Shown: positions 27,385 to 36,192, counted from the stretch's first letter. The stretch is 60,738 bases of DNA from CAYGUI01 sp964353115 (GCA_964353115.1 CAYGUI010000002.1:1-60738), one strand, 5' to 3'. Notes: generated by a model from the sequence alone, not told the origin. Made by a program: numbers and translations.

Positions 27385-27955
27385 CTTTTAGCTCATCTAA
27401 CCCCAATTTATTGTGTGCAGAAAAAATCTGTGTCGAGAATAAATTGGGGTAGTCTTTAATATATTCTTTTACTTCTCTTAAGCTTTTTGCTTTATCTTTT
27501 TGGTTAACTTTATCAGCTTTTGTTAATACTATATGAGTTTTAATATTGTGCTCTAGACACCAATCTAGCATGTTGCAATCAGAATCTTTTAATGGGTGTC
27601 TAATATCCATGATAAGAACCAATACCGCTAGAGATTCTCGGTGAGATAAATAATTACTAATTAAATTATCCCAATCTTTTTTCATCTTATGTGATACTTT
27701 AGCGTAGCCATATCCAGGTAAATCAACCAACCTTGTTTTTTCAGACTCATCAAGTACAAAAATATTAATTAACTGTGTGCGTCCAGGAGTTTTACTAACC
27801 CGAGCCAGGCTCTTTTGATTAGTTAACACATTAATAGTGCTGGATTTTCCGGCATTAGATCTGCCAATAAAAGCAATCTCGATACCGTTATCTTGAGGTA
27901 AATCAGAATTTTTAGCGCCGCTTAGTAAAAAATAAGCATTTTGAAACAAGATCAT
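27347..27955 (-). CDS. engB: ribosome biogenesis GTPase EngB (YihA/YsxC)
   Basis: This small GTPase is needed for large-subunit assembly. The 202-aa protein has G1 GRSNAGKSS (near residue 32), a conserved TPGRTQ segment, G3 DLPGYGYA, G4 TKAD and a C-terminal SAH-type G5. Its end overlaps rplI by 38 bases. The adjacent cytochrome c4 and DsbA genes, read the other way, reproduce an arrangement known from Legionella-type genomes. Confidence 0.93.
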   Translation of the reverse strand: MILFQNAYFLLSGAKNSDLPQDNGIEIAFIGRSNAGKSSTINVLTNQKSLARVSKTPGRTQLINIFVLDESEKTRLVDLPGYGYAKVSHKMKKDWDNLISNYLSHRESLAVLVLIMDIRHPLKDSDCNMLDWCLEHNIKTHIVLTKADKVNQKDKAKSLREVKEYIKDYPNLFSTQIFSAHNKLGLDELKATLQQFLMEDQS

Positions 27956-28027
27956 CTTTGTATTATTGTTCTTTTAGGTATAAAATTATGCACTAAATAT
28001 AACATATATCAGCACATAGAGGTGTAA

Positions 28028-28657
28028 ATGCGAAAAGTTTATTTAGTTACGTTTATTTTTTTATTTTCTATAATTCCAGCGATTATTCAAGCCCAGGCGA
28101 TTAATGTCCAAAAGTTGATTGAACCATGCGCTGCGTGCCATGGGGCAAATGGTAATAAGACTTTAATGGAAAGTTATCCAAAATTAGCATCGCAGCATAG
28201 AACCTATATTGCTGAGCAATTAAGCATATTTAAAAAAGGTGCGGATAAGGGTAATAATCCTAATTATCGTACTTCTGATCAAGCGGCACTAATGTATGCT
28301 CAAGTTCAAAATTTGTCAGAAGAAGATATCTACGCGATTGGCAATTACTATAGCCAACAAAAAATTACAAGTGGAGAAATTTCACAAAAGTTTGTTGATA
28401 AAACACGTAACATTTATTTAGGTGGAAACTTAGAGCATAATGTTCCTGCTTGCGCTGCTTGTCATGGACCTCAAGGGTACGGTAATGAAGGAGCAAAATT
28501 TCCACGCTTAGCTGGACAAAATGCTGAATATATAAAACAGCAATTAATTAATTATAAAAATAAAACTCGTGGTAATGATATGATGCAAGATATTGCATCA
28601 AAATTAAGTGATAATGAAATTGAATTGGTATCACAGCTTATTCAAGCACTAAAATAA
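28028..28657 (+). CDS. dihaem cytochrome c4
   Basis: This is an electron carrier of the periplasm, normally linked to terminal oxidases. The 209-aa protein has a signal peptide to about residue 25 and two haem-binding motifs, C34-A-A-C37-H38 and C142-A-A-C145-H146, one per half. The two halves are homologous, as expected for cytochrome c4. AGAGGTG precedes the start. It is followed by the DsbA-like lipoprotein with a 26-base gap, so the two are likely cotranscribed. Confidence 0.92.
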   Translation: MRKVYLVTFIFLFSIIPAIIQAQAINVQKLIEPCAACHGANGNKTLMESYPKLASQHRTYIAEQLSIFKKGADKGNNPNYRTSDQAALMYAQVQNLSEEDIYAIGNYYSQQKITSGEISQKFVDKTRNIYLGGNLEHNVPACAACHGPQGYGNEGAKFPRLAGQNAEYIKQQLINYKNKTRGNDMMQDIASKLSDNEIELVSQLIQALK

Positions 28658-28683
28658 TTTTTATAATTTAACAGGGAGAAAAA

Positions 28684-29457
28684 ATGAAAAAAATTGTATT
28701 TATAGCAATGATATTTTGTAGCGTTGGATTAGTGTCAGGATGTAAAAAGAAAACTCAGGAGCCTAATAAAGTAGTCACTACTCAAGTAACTACTCATCAG
28801 CCAGAGCATAAAAAAGTTGAAGTTGAGCAGCCAATGCAGCACGATGAAAATGCTCCAAAATTTGTTGAAGGTAAAGATTATAAAATTCTTCCTGAAAGTG
28901 TTAGAAATAATGATCAAGTTAAAGCATTTGTTGCGCAAGATGCTGGAAAAATTCAAGTAATAGAATTTTTCAGTTATGGATGCCCAGCGTGTAATGCATT
29001 AGAGCCGTATTTCGAAGGATGGATTAATATTCAACCAGAAAATGTTGTAATAAGAAGAGTTCCTGCAACTTTTGAACCTAGTTGGGATGTTTTAGCAAAA
29101 TTATATTTTTCGCTTGATCATTTTGGTTTGCTAGATTCTTTAAACATGAATGTTTGGAATTCCATTCATCGTTATGGTGAAAATTTATTCACTGCAGATA
29201 ACATATTTAAATGGTATCAAAAACAAGAAACTAATTCTAAGAGAGTGACACAGTATGAAATTGGTTTAAACGAATTTAAACAATATTTTAATTCTTTAAC
29301 TGTTGATAAGCAGGTAAAAGATAGTACAAAATTATTTTTTGCTTTTAAACTTTCATCAACACCTGCAGTTATTGTTGCTGGTAAGTATGAAGTTAGCCCA
29401 CATGGTAGCTGGCAGAATATGATGAATACGGTTTCTTATTTGGTGAAGAAAGGGTAA
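28684..29457 (+). CDS. thiol:disulfide oxidoreductase, DsbA-like lipoprotein
   Basis: The 257-aa protein should oxidise cysteines of exported proteins. It has a lipobox, LVSGC with C20 as the lipidated residue, a low-complexity linker (about 21-60) and a DsbA/thioredoxin domain. The active site is C100-P-A-C103 in FFSYGCPACN, and the cis-proline loop is SSTPAV near residue 228. A lipoprotein DsbA is typical of Legionella and Coxiella relatives. With so many Cys-rich exported proteins in this window, it is the obvious candidate catalyst for their disulfides (inference). Confidence 0.88.
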   Translation: MKKIVFIAMIFCSVGLVSGCKKKTQEPNKVVTTQVTTHQPEHKKVEVEQPMQHDENAPKFVEGKDYKILPESVRNNDQVKAFVAQDAGKIQVIEFFSYGCPACNALEPYFEGWINIQPENVVIRRVPATFEPSWDVLAKLYFSLDHFGLLDSLNMNVWNSIHRYGENLFTADNIFKWYQKQETNSKRVTQYEIGLNEFKQYFNSLTVDKQVKDSTKLFFAFKLSSTPAVIVAGKYEVSPHGSWQNMMNTVSYLVKKG

Positions 29458-29472
29458 AAAACCTCAATAAGG

Positions 29473-29616
29473 AAAAAACCCCTCTGTCGGCTGACGCCGA
29501 CATCTCCCCTTTACAAAAGGGGAGATAATTGCCCCCTTTTGTAAAGGGGGCAGCGCCGTAGGCGCGGGGGTTTTTTCCCTTATTAAAGGGGGCAGCGCCG
29601 TAGGCGCGGGGGTTTT
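29473..29616. repeat. composite palindromic element, copy 2 (one and a half units)
   Basis: AAAAAACCCC is followed by a GTCGGCTGACGCCGAC palindrome and a CTCCCCTTTACAAAAGGGGAG hairpin. Next come a GCCCCCTTTTGTAAAGGGGGC hairpin (two arms) and GCGCCGTAGGCGC with GGGGGTTTTTT; then the second half repeats (TTATTAAAGGGGGC with the same GCGCC palindrome) and ends GGGGGTTTTA. The final TTA is the complement of the stop codon of the M28 peptidase. It sits between two convergent genes and could end both transcripts. Confidence 0.92.
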
Positions 29617-30829
29617 ACTTAACCGCTTGCTCTCCAACAAACGCAACAGCCACTTTCGCATAATCAGTCATATGCTCAATTGATAAATGATCCATTGTAT
29701 CTTTCGAAGAATGAATATACGGATTCATTTCTTCAAATTTAGATTCTGTTGGAATGGCAGAAGGAATTCCCGCATTATACCAACTGGCATGATCACTGCA
29801 CTGATAACCACAACGAGTATATTTTACTGGAGCAGTTGTATAGTTTTTAAACAATGATCCAATATAAGTAGTTAAGTTTTTTGAAACATTATCAGTCATT
29901 AAATATACAGTCGGATCATTATTATTTTGATATCCGGTCATATCGAAATGTAGAACATTTTCAACCGCAATATTGTTATTTACAAACTCTTCAACAACGC
30001 GTTGTGATCCGATTAAGCCATATTCTTCTGCCGAATACCAAATAAAATGTACTGGTTTTGTTAATTCACTTTTACTTTCTGCTAAAACACGCAAAGTTTC
30101 AAAAACAGTAACACTACCAGTACCATCATCATCAGCTCCTGGTTTATTGCCAGGCAAAGTATCCATGTGGCCGCTAACTACAATCCCTGGTTTGTTGATA
30201 CTATTACCTAATGTCACAACAATAGAAGGTTGCTGTAGATTCCAGCTAGTAAAAATAGTTTGTACTTTAAAATCAGTGTAATTATTTTTAGTTAATATTT
30301 CTTCGGCATGGCTTTTGATCCACTCTGCAGCTTTCTCTCCGTCATCAGTATCTGCTGCGCGTTGATAAAAAGAACTTAATTGTTTTAAATCATCCCAAAA
30401 TCTTTTTGGTTGAACCATACTAACTAAATGATGAGTTTGTTCGTTATCTTTAACTTTTAATTCACTCAGTTCAGCCTTCGCTAAGATATTTTTATCTAAT
30501 TCTTTAGCAGTATAATTAGCTAAAAATTGTCGTACAGTTATATCTCTGGAATGCTCCCATTTATTGGTAACGTTAATAAATTTACCACAAGGCTCTTTAT
30601 TGCTGCCGCTTAACTCTGCTAATTTTTTAACATAGTCAAATTCAGTAGTAATTAACGATAATTTTTTATTTACCGCAATAAGTTTATATTGATTCTCATC
30701 CGCCTTTTCGAGTAAACAATTTGGAGCGATTAGCATTTGTCTTGTGCTTTGCGGATCACTACCAAAACCATAAGAATTAAGGGCTATCGTCGCTGATAAT
30801 CCTAGAATAGTAAGTTTGATATTTTTCAT
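29615..30829 (-). CDS. exported M28 family zinc aminopeptidase
   Basis: This is a secreted dizinc peptidase related to Aeromonas and Vibrio leucyl aminopeptidases. The start at 30829 is chosen because GGAGAAGA is correctly spaced there; an ATG 12 bases upstream lacks a site. A signal peptide precedes about residue 22. Zinc and catalytic motifs appear in order: SGHMDT with H221, GADDDGTG near 231-237, AEEYG with E268/E269, DMTGY, and a late IHSSKDTMD His. The C-terminal TAA is formed by the edge of the adjacent palindromic element. It probably degrades peptides in the periplasm or outside the cell. Confidence 0.9.
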   Translation of the reverse strand: MKNIKLTILGLSATIALNSYGFGSDPQSTRQMLIAPNCLLEKADENQYKLIAVNKKLSLITTEFDYVKKLAELSGSNKEPCGKFINVTNKWEHSRDITVRQFLANYTAKELDKNILAKAELSELKVKDNEQTHHLVSMVQPKRFWDDLKQLSSFYQRAADTDDGEKAAEWIKSHAEEILTKNNYTDFKVQTIFTSWNLQQPSIVVTLGNSINKPGIVVSGHMDTLPGNKPGADDDGTGSVTVFETLRVLAESKSELTKPVHFIWYSAEEYGLIGSQRVVEEFVNNNIAVENVLHFDMTGYQNNNDPTVYLMTDNVSKNLTTYIGSLFKNYTTAPVKYTRCGYQCSDHASWYNAGIPSAIPTESKFEEMNPYIHSSKDTMDHLSIEHMTDYAKVAVAFVGEQAVK

Positions 30830-30934
30830 ATTCTTCTCCATTTCTTGAGCTTCAAGAGTAGCATAACAGCATGGGCTATACTATATAATGGGAAGAAATA
30901 TTATAATTAGTTACACAACAACCTATTTTTAACT

Positions 30935-32056
30935 ATGGAAGATAAAGCGTTTAGTGCGATAAAAAAAAATAATATCTTAACGCTAATTTTTGGTAATAAT
31001 TGGACGCAAAAGGTTAATACCGTAAGTCATGATTATGTCCTTAAATTTATTGCAACCAATTATCCTTTTGAAAAATTAGAAGTTAAAATTAATAATCCCC
31101 AATGGGATAGTTATTTGGTAAGCTTAATATATGATATAAAACTTAACTGTCAGCAACAAAATATAACATTCGATAGCTCCTCGTTAACTGAAGGTCTACA
31201 GCGCCTTATAAATATGTTACCGGAGCAAAGAAAAGAAATAGAATTAAAAGAAGTGGAAATTACTAATCCAATAGAAAAAATAGGAGACAAAATTTATCAT
31301 TTTTTTGATGAATTATCTGGAACTATTAGTTTTTTTGGTGACACAATCATCTCGGCAATTAGTTCTTTTAAAAATAAGAATACATTTAGAAGTAAAGATT
31401 TTTGGCTCATAATGCAGAGCACAAGCTCAAAAGCACTATCTATTGTAACTTTAATTAGTTTTTTAATAGGTCTAATTTTAGGCTATGTGGGAGCAATTCA
31501 GTTAAAACAATTTGGTGCAGGTATTTATCTTGCAAATCTTGTTGGTATTGGCATGATGCGTGAAATGGGCGCAATAATGACTTCGATTATCATGGCGGGC
31601 CGTACCGGAGCTGCTTTTGCTGCTGAGCTTGGCACTATGAAATTAAATAAAGAAATAGCAGCTCTTAATGTTCTTGGCATTTCTTCTTACAGTTTTTTAG
31701 TTTTGCCACGAATTATTTGTCTTTCTTTGAGTATCCCTATGTTAACTATTTATGCTGATGTTGTTGGGATTATTGCTGGTGGTTTGGTTGGTATGTGGGT
31801 TCTTAATGTTTCATGGATGCAATATTATAATCAACTTATTAATTCGGTAACTTTGACAGATTTTTATGTTGGCCTAATAAAATCAGTATTTTTTGGTATT
31901 GCTATATCACTAGTAAGCTGTGTTAAAGGAATTCATTGCGAAGAGCGAGCTGAAGCTGTTGGTAAAGCAACAACTATGGCCGTAGTTAATTCTATTATTA
32001 TGATTATAGTTATAGATGCAATTTTCACGGTAATTTTCAATATATTGGATATGTGA
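30935..32056 (+). CDS. mlaE: MlaE-type lipid transport permease with N-terminal STAS-like domain
   Basis: This is the permease of a phospholipid-trafficking ABC complex. The C-terminal 260 residues carry the MlaE core, including GIGMMREMGAIMTSIIMAGRTGAAFAAELG-like motifs (about 205-235 by position) and several membrane helices. The N-terminal 115 residues are soluble and resemble a STAS/MlaB domain, so MlaB appears fused to MlaE; E. coli MlaE is about 260 aa and this protein is 373. mlaF follows after one base. No separate mlaB or mlaC is seen nearby. Confidence 0.85.
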   Translation: MEDKAFSAIKKNNILTLIFGNNWTQKVNTVSHDYVLKFIATNYPFEKLEVKINNPQWDSYLVSLIYDIKLNCQQQNITFDSSSLTEGLQRLINMLPEQRKEIELKEVEITNPIEKIGDKIYHFFDELSGTISFFGDTIISAISSFKNKNTFRSKDFWLIMQSTSSKALSIVTLISFLIGLILGYVGAIQLKQFGAGIYLANLVGIGMMREMGAIMTSIIMAGRTGAAFAAELGTMKLNKEIAALNVLGISSYSFLVLPRIICLSLSIPMLTIYADVVGIIAGGLVGMWVLNVSWMQYYNQLINSVTLTDFYVGLIKSVFFGIAISLVSCVKGIHCEERAEAVGKATTMAVVNSIIMIIVIDAIFTVIFNILDM

Positions 32057-32057
32057 T

Positions 32058-32798
32058 ATGCAAGATATAATGATTGAAGCAAAAAATTTAACAGTAGGTT
32101 ATGGAGAAACTAAGGTTCAAAATAATCTTAACTTTGAAATAAAAAAGGGCGAAATTTTTCTAGTAGTGGGCGGCTCTGGCTGTGGAAAAAGTACTTTGTT
32201 AAGTTCGCTAATAGGTATAAACAGACCTATAGAAGGAGATATATTTATAAAACAGGAAAATTTTTGGGAGTCTGATAAAAGCCAAGATAGTCTAAAACAG
32301 TCTATGGGGGTGTTATTCCAAAGTGGTGCATTATGGAGCTCTATGACACTAGAAGAAAATTTGAGCCTACCACTACAACGTTTTACCAATCTTGACGATC
32401 AAGATATAGCAGATATTGTAAATTTAAAATTATCACAAGTAAGTTTGGCTGGTTTTAATGAATATTTACCAGGTGAAATAAGTGGTGGGATGCAAAAACG
32501 TGCGGGGCTTGCCCGAGCCATGGTACTTGATCCTGATATCTTATTTTTTGATGAGCCATCTTCGGGTCTTGATCCAATAACTGCACGCGCTCTTGATGAT
32601 CTAATTCTTGAGTTAAGGGAAAATTTGCACACAACTATGGTTATTATTACTCATGATTTAGCGAGTATTTTAAAAATAGGAGATACGGCATTATTTTTAG
32701 ATGCTACTGCAAAAACTGCAATTGCAATGGGTAATCCGCGGGACATGAAAGCAAATAATAAAAACAAAGTAGTGCAAAAATTTTTTAGTAGTGATTAA
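32058..32798 (+). CDS. mlaF: MlaF-type ABC transporter ATP-binding protein
   Basis: This cytosolic ATPase powers the Mla-type complex. The 246-aa protein has Walker A GGSGCGKST (near residues 38-46), a Q-loop, the signature ISGGMQKRAGLARAM and Walker B ILFFDEPSSGLD, followed by the H-loop in ITHD. It is placed between the mlaE and mlaD homologues in one operon. Confidence 0.9.
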   Translation: MQDIMIEAKNLTVGYGETKVQNNLNFEIKKGEIFLVVGGSGCGKSTLLSSLIGINRPIEGDIFIKQENFWESDKSQDSLKQSMGVLFQSGALWSSMTLEENLSLPLQRFTNLDDQDIADIVNLKLSQVSLAGFNEYLPGEISGGMQKRAGLARAMVLDPDILFFDEPSSGLDPITARALDDLILELRENLHTTMVIITHDLASILKIGDTALFLDATAKTAIAMGNPRDMKANNKNKVVQKFFSSD

Positions 32799-32831
32799 AG
32801 ATTATGAATAATTATAATATGGGGAATAAAA

Positions 32832-33668
32832 ATGCGTAATCGTCCACACCCACTATTTGTAGGATATTTTGTAATAGGTTTTATTTTATTATTAGCGTCT
32901 ATTTTAATAGTAATAGGAAACTATAATTTTCAAACTAACCGATATATTTTATTTTTCAATAATGCAGTAACAGGTTTACAAAAAGGTGCCACTGTGAATT
33001 ATCGTGGTGTTAAAGTTGGAACCGTAATCGAAGTTTATGCAACATTAGATGGTGAAGATATACGTAATAAAGATATAAGTATTCCAGTTATCATCGAAAT
33101 AGACACTGATCATTTTAAAATGGTAAGTGAAGATGGTGATTATAATTTTGATGAAACTTTAGAGCAATATATCGAAGATGGTCTGCGTGCTCAATTAGAA
33201 ATGCAAAGTTTTTTAACAGGATTATTACAAATAGAGTTGGATTTTTATCCAGAAACACCAATTAATCTTAGTCATAGAGTTTTTGAATATAAAGAAATTC
33301 CAACTATTCCATCTAACTTCCAAATGTTTACTAAAGAATTGCAAAAAGTAAATATAAAAGAAGTTGTGGATAAATTTACTTCAATGACAGCAAGTATTGA
33401 TAAGGCAGCACAAGAATTTACTAAAACAGCAGAAGAAATTAATAAAAAATTACCAGGCATTGCTGATAATGTAGATAGTGCAACTAAAGAGTTGAAAGGT
33501 ATGGCTGAAAATGCGAAGAGATTAACTAATGAAAACTCTGAAACACTGCGTAACTTTAATCAAACATTAGAAAGTGTTAATTATGCCGCACAATCAGTAA
33601 AAGAATTATCAGATAACATGAACGCGAAACCAAATTCTTTAATATTTGGCAAGGGGGATAAAAAATGA
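32832..33668 (+). CDS. mlaD: MlaD-type MCE domain protein
   Basis: This is a membrane-anchored lipid-binding protein of the Mla-type system. One N-terminal transmembrane helix (about residues 9-30) is followed by an MCE domain (NNAVTGLQKGATVNYRGVKVG and onward, about 38-130). A long helical C-terminal region has coiled-coil character up to residue 278. It is longer than E. coli MlaD (183 aa) and closer to PqiB/Mce-like single-domain proteins with a helical tail. GGGG lies upstream of the start. Its stop overlaps the next gene by 4 bases. Confidence 0.85.
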   Translation: MRNRPHPLFVGYFVIGFILLLASILIVIGNYNFQTNRYILFFNNAVTGLQKGATVNYRGVKVGTVIEVYATLDGEDIRNKDISIPVIIEIDTDHFKMVSEDGDYNFDETLEQYIEDGLRAQLEMQSFLTGLLQIELDFYPETPINLSHRVFEYKEIPTIPSNFQMFTKELQKVNIKEVVDKFTSMTASIDKAAQEFTKTAEEINKKLPGIADNVDSATKELKGMAENAKRLTNENSETLRNFNQTLESVNYAAQSVKELSDNMNAKPNSLIFGKGDKK

Positions 33669-34270
33669 AAATAATAACAATAAAAAAATATATTAGTATT
33701 TTACCGATTTTAATTTTAACTAGCTGTGCATCGAAAGATATTACCCAATATCATACGTTACAACCAAATAATAATAGTTATAAAAATGCACAAAACTTAA
33801 AAAATAAAAAAATAATTGTATTATCAACAGTTAGTACAGATAATTATTTGCATCGCTTAGCTTTAGTAACTCGTGATGCTAATAATAATATTCAAATATC
33901 AAATTATAATTATTGGGCAGAGCCACTTGATAAAAATATAACAAGTACTATTGCAGATAACCTAGCAACTAAAATTCCAGGTTATGTAGTAGTTCCACAG
34001 GATTGGCATTTGGTAAATAAATATGATTATCAGCTTAATGTTTATATTGAAAATTTTGATATTAATAATTTTTCAAGTTGTGATTTAACTGCTAGCTGGA
34101 ATTTAATAAAAAGAAATGGCAATGATAAACTATTAGCAATACAGCGCTCACATTATTTTAATAATATAGGTCATACTAATTATCATTGTGCTGTTAATTG
34201 TTTAAGTGGATTGGTTAGCAACTTATCAAATGAAATTGCGCATGAAATTAATAAAAAAATAAAGGGGTGA
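33665..34270 (+). CDS. ABC-type transport auxiliary lipoprotein (PqiC/DUF330-like)
   Basis: This 201-aa lipoprotein has a lipobox ILTSC with Cys near residue 20. The mature chain fits the ABC-transport auxiliary family (PqiC-like), which pairs with MCE proteins and sits at the outer membrane. ATGA overlap with mlaD and coupling to dgt (4 bases gap) place it in the operon. It stands where E. coli has mlaC, so it may be the outer-membrane partner of this transporter. That assignment is by context and weak sequence similarity. Confidence 0.7.
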   Translation: MKIITIKKYISILPILILTSCASKDITQYHTLQPNNNSYKNAQNLKNKKIIVLSTVSTDNYLHRLALVTRDANNNIQISNYNYWAEPLDKNITSTIADNLATKIPGYVVVPQDWHLVNKYDYQLNVYIENFDINNFSSCDLTASWNLIKRNGNDKLLAIQRSHYFNNIGHTNYHCAVNCLSGLVSNLSNEIAHEINKKIKG

Positions 34271-34274
34271 TAAA

Positions 34275-35501
34275 TTGAGTGAATGGTATAAGCGTTTAAG
34301 AAGTTTACCGTTAAAAACCCCAAATGATTATCAGAATCAATATCAAAAAGATTATAGTCGTTTATTACATAGTGAATCTTTTCGTAGGCTTCAAGGGAAA
34401 ATGCAAGTTTTTCCAATTAATATGGGCGATTTTCATCGCACAAGATTAACTCACTCGCTTGAAGTGTGCCAGGTTGGTAAAAGTATTTTGTGGCAATTAA
34501 AGCATAAATATAGAAACAATAAAGAGCTTTTATCGTGGCTGCCAGCTGAAATTTTATTAGATACTATTTGTTTGGGCCATGATCTTGGTCATCCACCATT
34601 TGGTCATGGTGGCGAAGATATTTTAAATCAATTAATGATAAATAGCGGTGGTTTTGAGGCCAATGCCCAAACTATTCGTCTAGTTTCCAAATTAGAAAAA
34701 TATTCGCTTAATTCAGGTATGAACTTAACGCGCCGAGCTTTATTAGGATTAATAAAATATCCAGTATTATATTCTGATTGTTTAATTGATGATGCTACGT
34801 TGCCACCTAAGTGTATTTATGATGCTGATAAGCCAATATTAAATTTCATTACTGAAACTTTTAGCGAAGCTGATCGTGAAAAATTTTGTAGTATTAAAAA
34901 TAATAGGGCTCAGTATAAAGCTCTAGATACTTCAATTATGGAGCTTGCCGATGATATAGCCTACAGCACTCATGATTTAGAAGATGCCTTAATTATGCAA
35001 GTTATAGATAAATCTATTTGGTTAAAAGCGGTGCGAAATTCTGACAAAAAATTATTAGAAATCCCCCTAGTTTCTGAAATTTTTGCAGAAATATTTATTG
35101 ACCAGTCATCGTATAAATTAAAAGCAGCAATTGCTAAATTAATTAACTTTTTTGTAACTAGTATAAGCATAAATAATAATCAAAATTTTGAGCACCCTTT
35201 ATTACATTATCAAGCAGAATTAAGCGCTAATGCCAAATTAGTTTTAAAATTTTTACGAAAGCTAATTTTTGACAATATTATCAATTCACCGATGTCTATA
35301 CAAAAAATTCATCAAGGGCATAAAATTATTAAAGATTTATTTTATTTCTTTAACGATAATCCAGATAAAATGCCAGATAATACACATGATCGTTTTGAAA
35401 ATTCAGAAAATAAAAAACGTATAGTTTGTGATTATATAGCTGGTATGACTGATAATTACGCGGTTAAATTGCATAAAGAGTTGATTGCAGTTACAACATG
35501 A
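34275..35501 (+). CDS. dgt: deoxyguanosinetriphosphate triphosphohydrolase (dGTPase)
   Basis: This HD-domain enzyme cleaves dNTPs to nucleoside and triphosphate. Metal-binding residues are H60 (in RLTHSLEV) and H102-D103 (in GHDLGHPPFGHGG), with a later aspartate in the ADDIAYSTHD segment. The 408-aa length is that of the shorter bacterial dGTPases. Translation appears to start at TTG 34275, with AAAGGGG five to ten bases upstream and the rest of the N-terminus (WYKRLRSLP) matching the family. It follows the Mla-type lipoprotein gene and is probably in the same transcript. Confidence 0.9.
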   Translation: MSEWYKRLRSLPLKTPNDYQNQYQKDYSRLLHSESFRRLQGKMQVFPINMGDFHRTRLTHSLEVCQVGKSILWQLKHKYRNNKELLSWLPAEILLDTICLGHDLGHPPFGHGGEDILNQLMINSGGFEANAQTIRLVSKLEKYSLNSGMNLTRRALLGLIKYPVLYSDCLIDDATLPPKCIYDADKPILNFITETFSEADREKFCSIKNNRAQYKALDTSIMELADDIAYSTHDLEDALIMQVIDKSIWLKAVRNSDKKLLEIPLVSEIFAEIFIDQSSYKLKAAIAKLINFFVTSISINNNQNFEHPLLHYQAELSANAKLVLKFLRKLIFDNIINSPMSIQKIHQGHKIIKDLFYFFNDNPDKMPDNTHDRFENSENKKRIVCDYIAGMTDNYAVKLHKELIAVTT

Positions 35502-35611
35502 GTAATTTTTTATTAAAAGAAAATTGGTATTATTTTGCGTCATTGCGAGGAGACTTTAGTCGACAAAGCAATGACAATAAAATAAAAGCCAAGGAATTAA
35601 TTAAGAGATAA
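35498..35611 (+). CDS. 37-codon ORF coupled to dgt, containing a palindromic repeat (doubtful)
   Basis: An ORF of 37 codons starts at an ATG that overlaps the dgt stop (ATGA) and ends at TAA 35609. It begins MSNFLLKENWYYF, and the middle (ASLRGDFSRQSND) is encoded by the palindrome at 35539-35575. It could be a real small gene, a remnant of a larger gene that once followed dgt, or chance. No homology is recognised. Confidence 0.25.
   Translation: MSNFLLKENWYYFASLRGDFSRQSNDNKIKAKELIKR
35539..35575. repeat. GTCATTGC palindromic repeat
   Basis: GTCATTGC (35539-35546) pairs perfectly with GCAATGAC (35568-35575). A smaller inverted repeat, GACTTTAGTC, lies in the loop. Sequences of this GTCATTGCGAGGAG type are dispersed repeats in many bacteria. 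This is the only copy I found in the window. Confidence 0.75.
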
Positions 35612-35613
35612 TG

Positions 35614-36126
35614 CTACACACTCTTAGCTCTTCTTTGTGAAGGTGCAGTAATAACTGCAGCGCCTGTTTCAAGTCTATCTTCAGCTTCATGCGCTTTATT
35701 TAATTTACGTAATGCAGATTTTGTAAGTCTTATTGGCGCTGCTTCTTCACTTCTTTCTTTATCTTTCTCAGAACTAATTGATTTAGAAGATTCTTTTTTA
35801 TCATCTTTAGAAAACAAAGCCTTAAAGAAACACTTAGCTGCTGTTGTCAAAGCTGCAACACCATAAGTAAATCCTGCACCAGAAGCTGCGCCAATAAGGC
35901 CTCCAGCTATTGTTATTGAAAATATTGAAACTATTAGTAAAGATGGTGCTAATATTGGCGCTAAAAAGGGCATAACAAGCGCAAAAGCTGCAAAAGCCCC
36001 TACAATTCCACATACTATCCCAGCAGTCGCCATTAAAAAGGTCAAACTAGAGTCATTTCCACCATGAACGCTAAAATCACCGATTTCTTCTTGATAATGC
36101 TTTTTGAATTTTTCTATAAATTTCAT
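35614..36126 (-). CDS. membrane protein of unknown function, 170 aa
   Basis: I do not recognise this protein. Residues about 28-100 form two or three hydrophobic segments rich in Gly and Ala (TAGIVCGIVGAFAAFALV and onward). A charged Lys/Ser/Glu-rich tail follows and includes KDDKKESSKS and RSEEAAPIR. There is no clear signal peptide. A central or terminal hydrophobic hairpin with a charged tail is also seen in the 741-residue protein and in the gene at 51504. A secreted-effector role is possible but is only inference. Confidence 0.65.
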   Translation of the reverse strand: MKFIEKFKKHYQEEIGDFSVHGGNDSSLTFLMATAGIVCGIVGAFAAFALVMPFLAPILAPSLLIVSIFSITIAGGLIGAASGAGFTYGVAALTTAAKCFFKALFSKDDKKESSKSISSEKDKERSEEAAPIRLTKSALRKLNKAHEAEDRLETGAAVITAPSQRRAKSV

Positions 36127-36192
36127 AATGATACTTCTTTTTTATTTATATTATCGTTATTTTACCAGATAAGGATTAATTGAGTATTAATT

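Noticed and set aside
29464..29661. Open frame of 65 codons on the minus strand across the palindromic element
   Set aside because: It consists almost entirely of repeat modules and overlaps the end of the M28 gene in another frame; no ribosome binding site.
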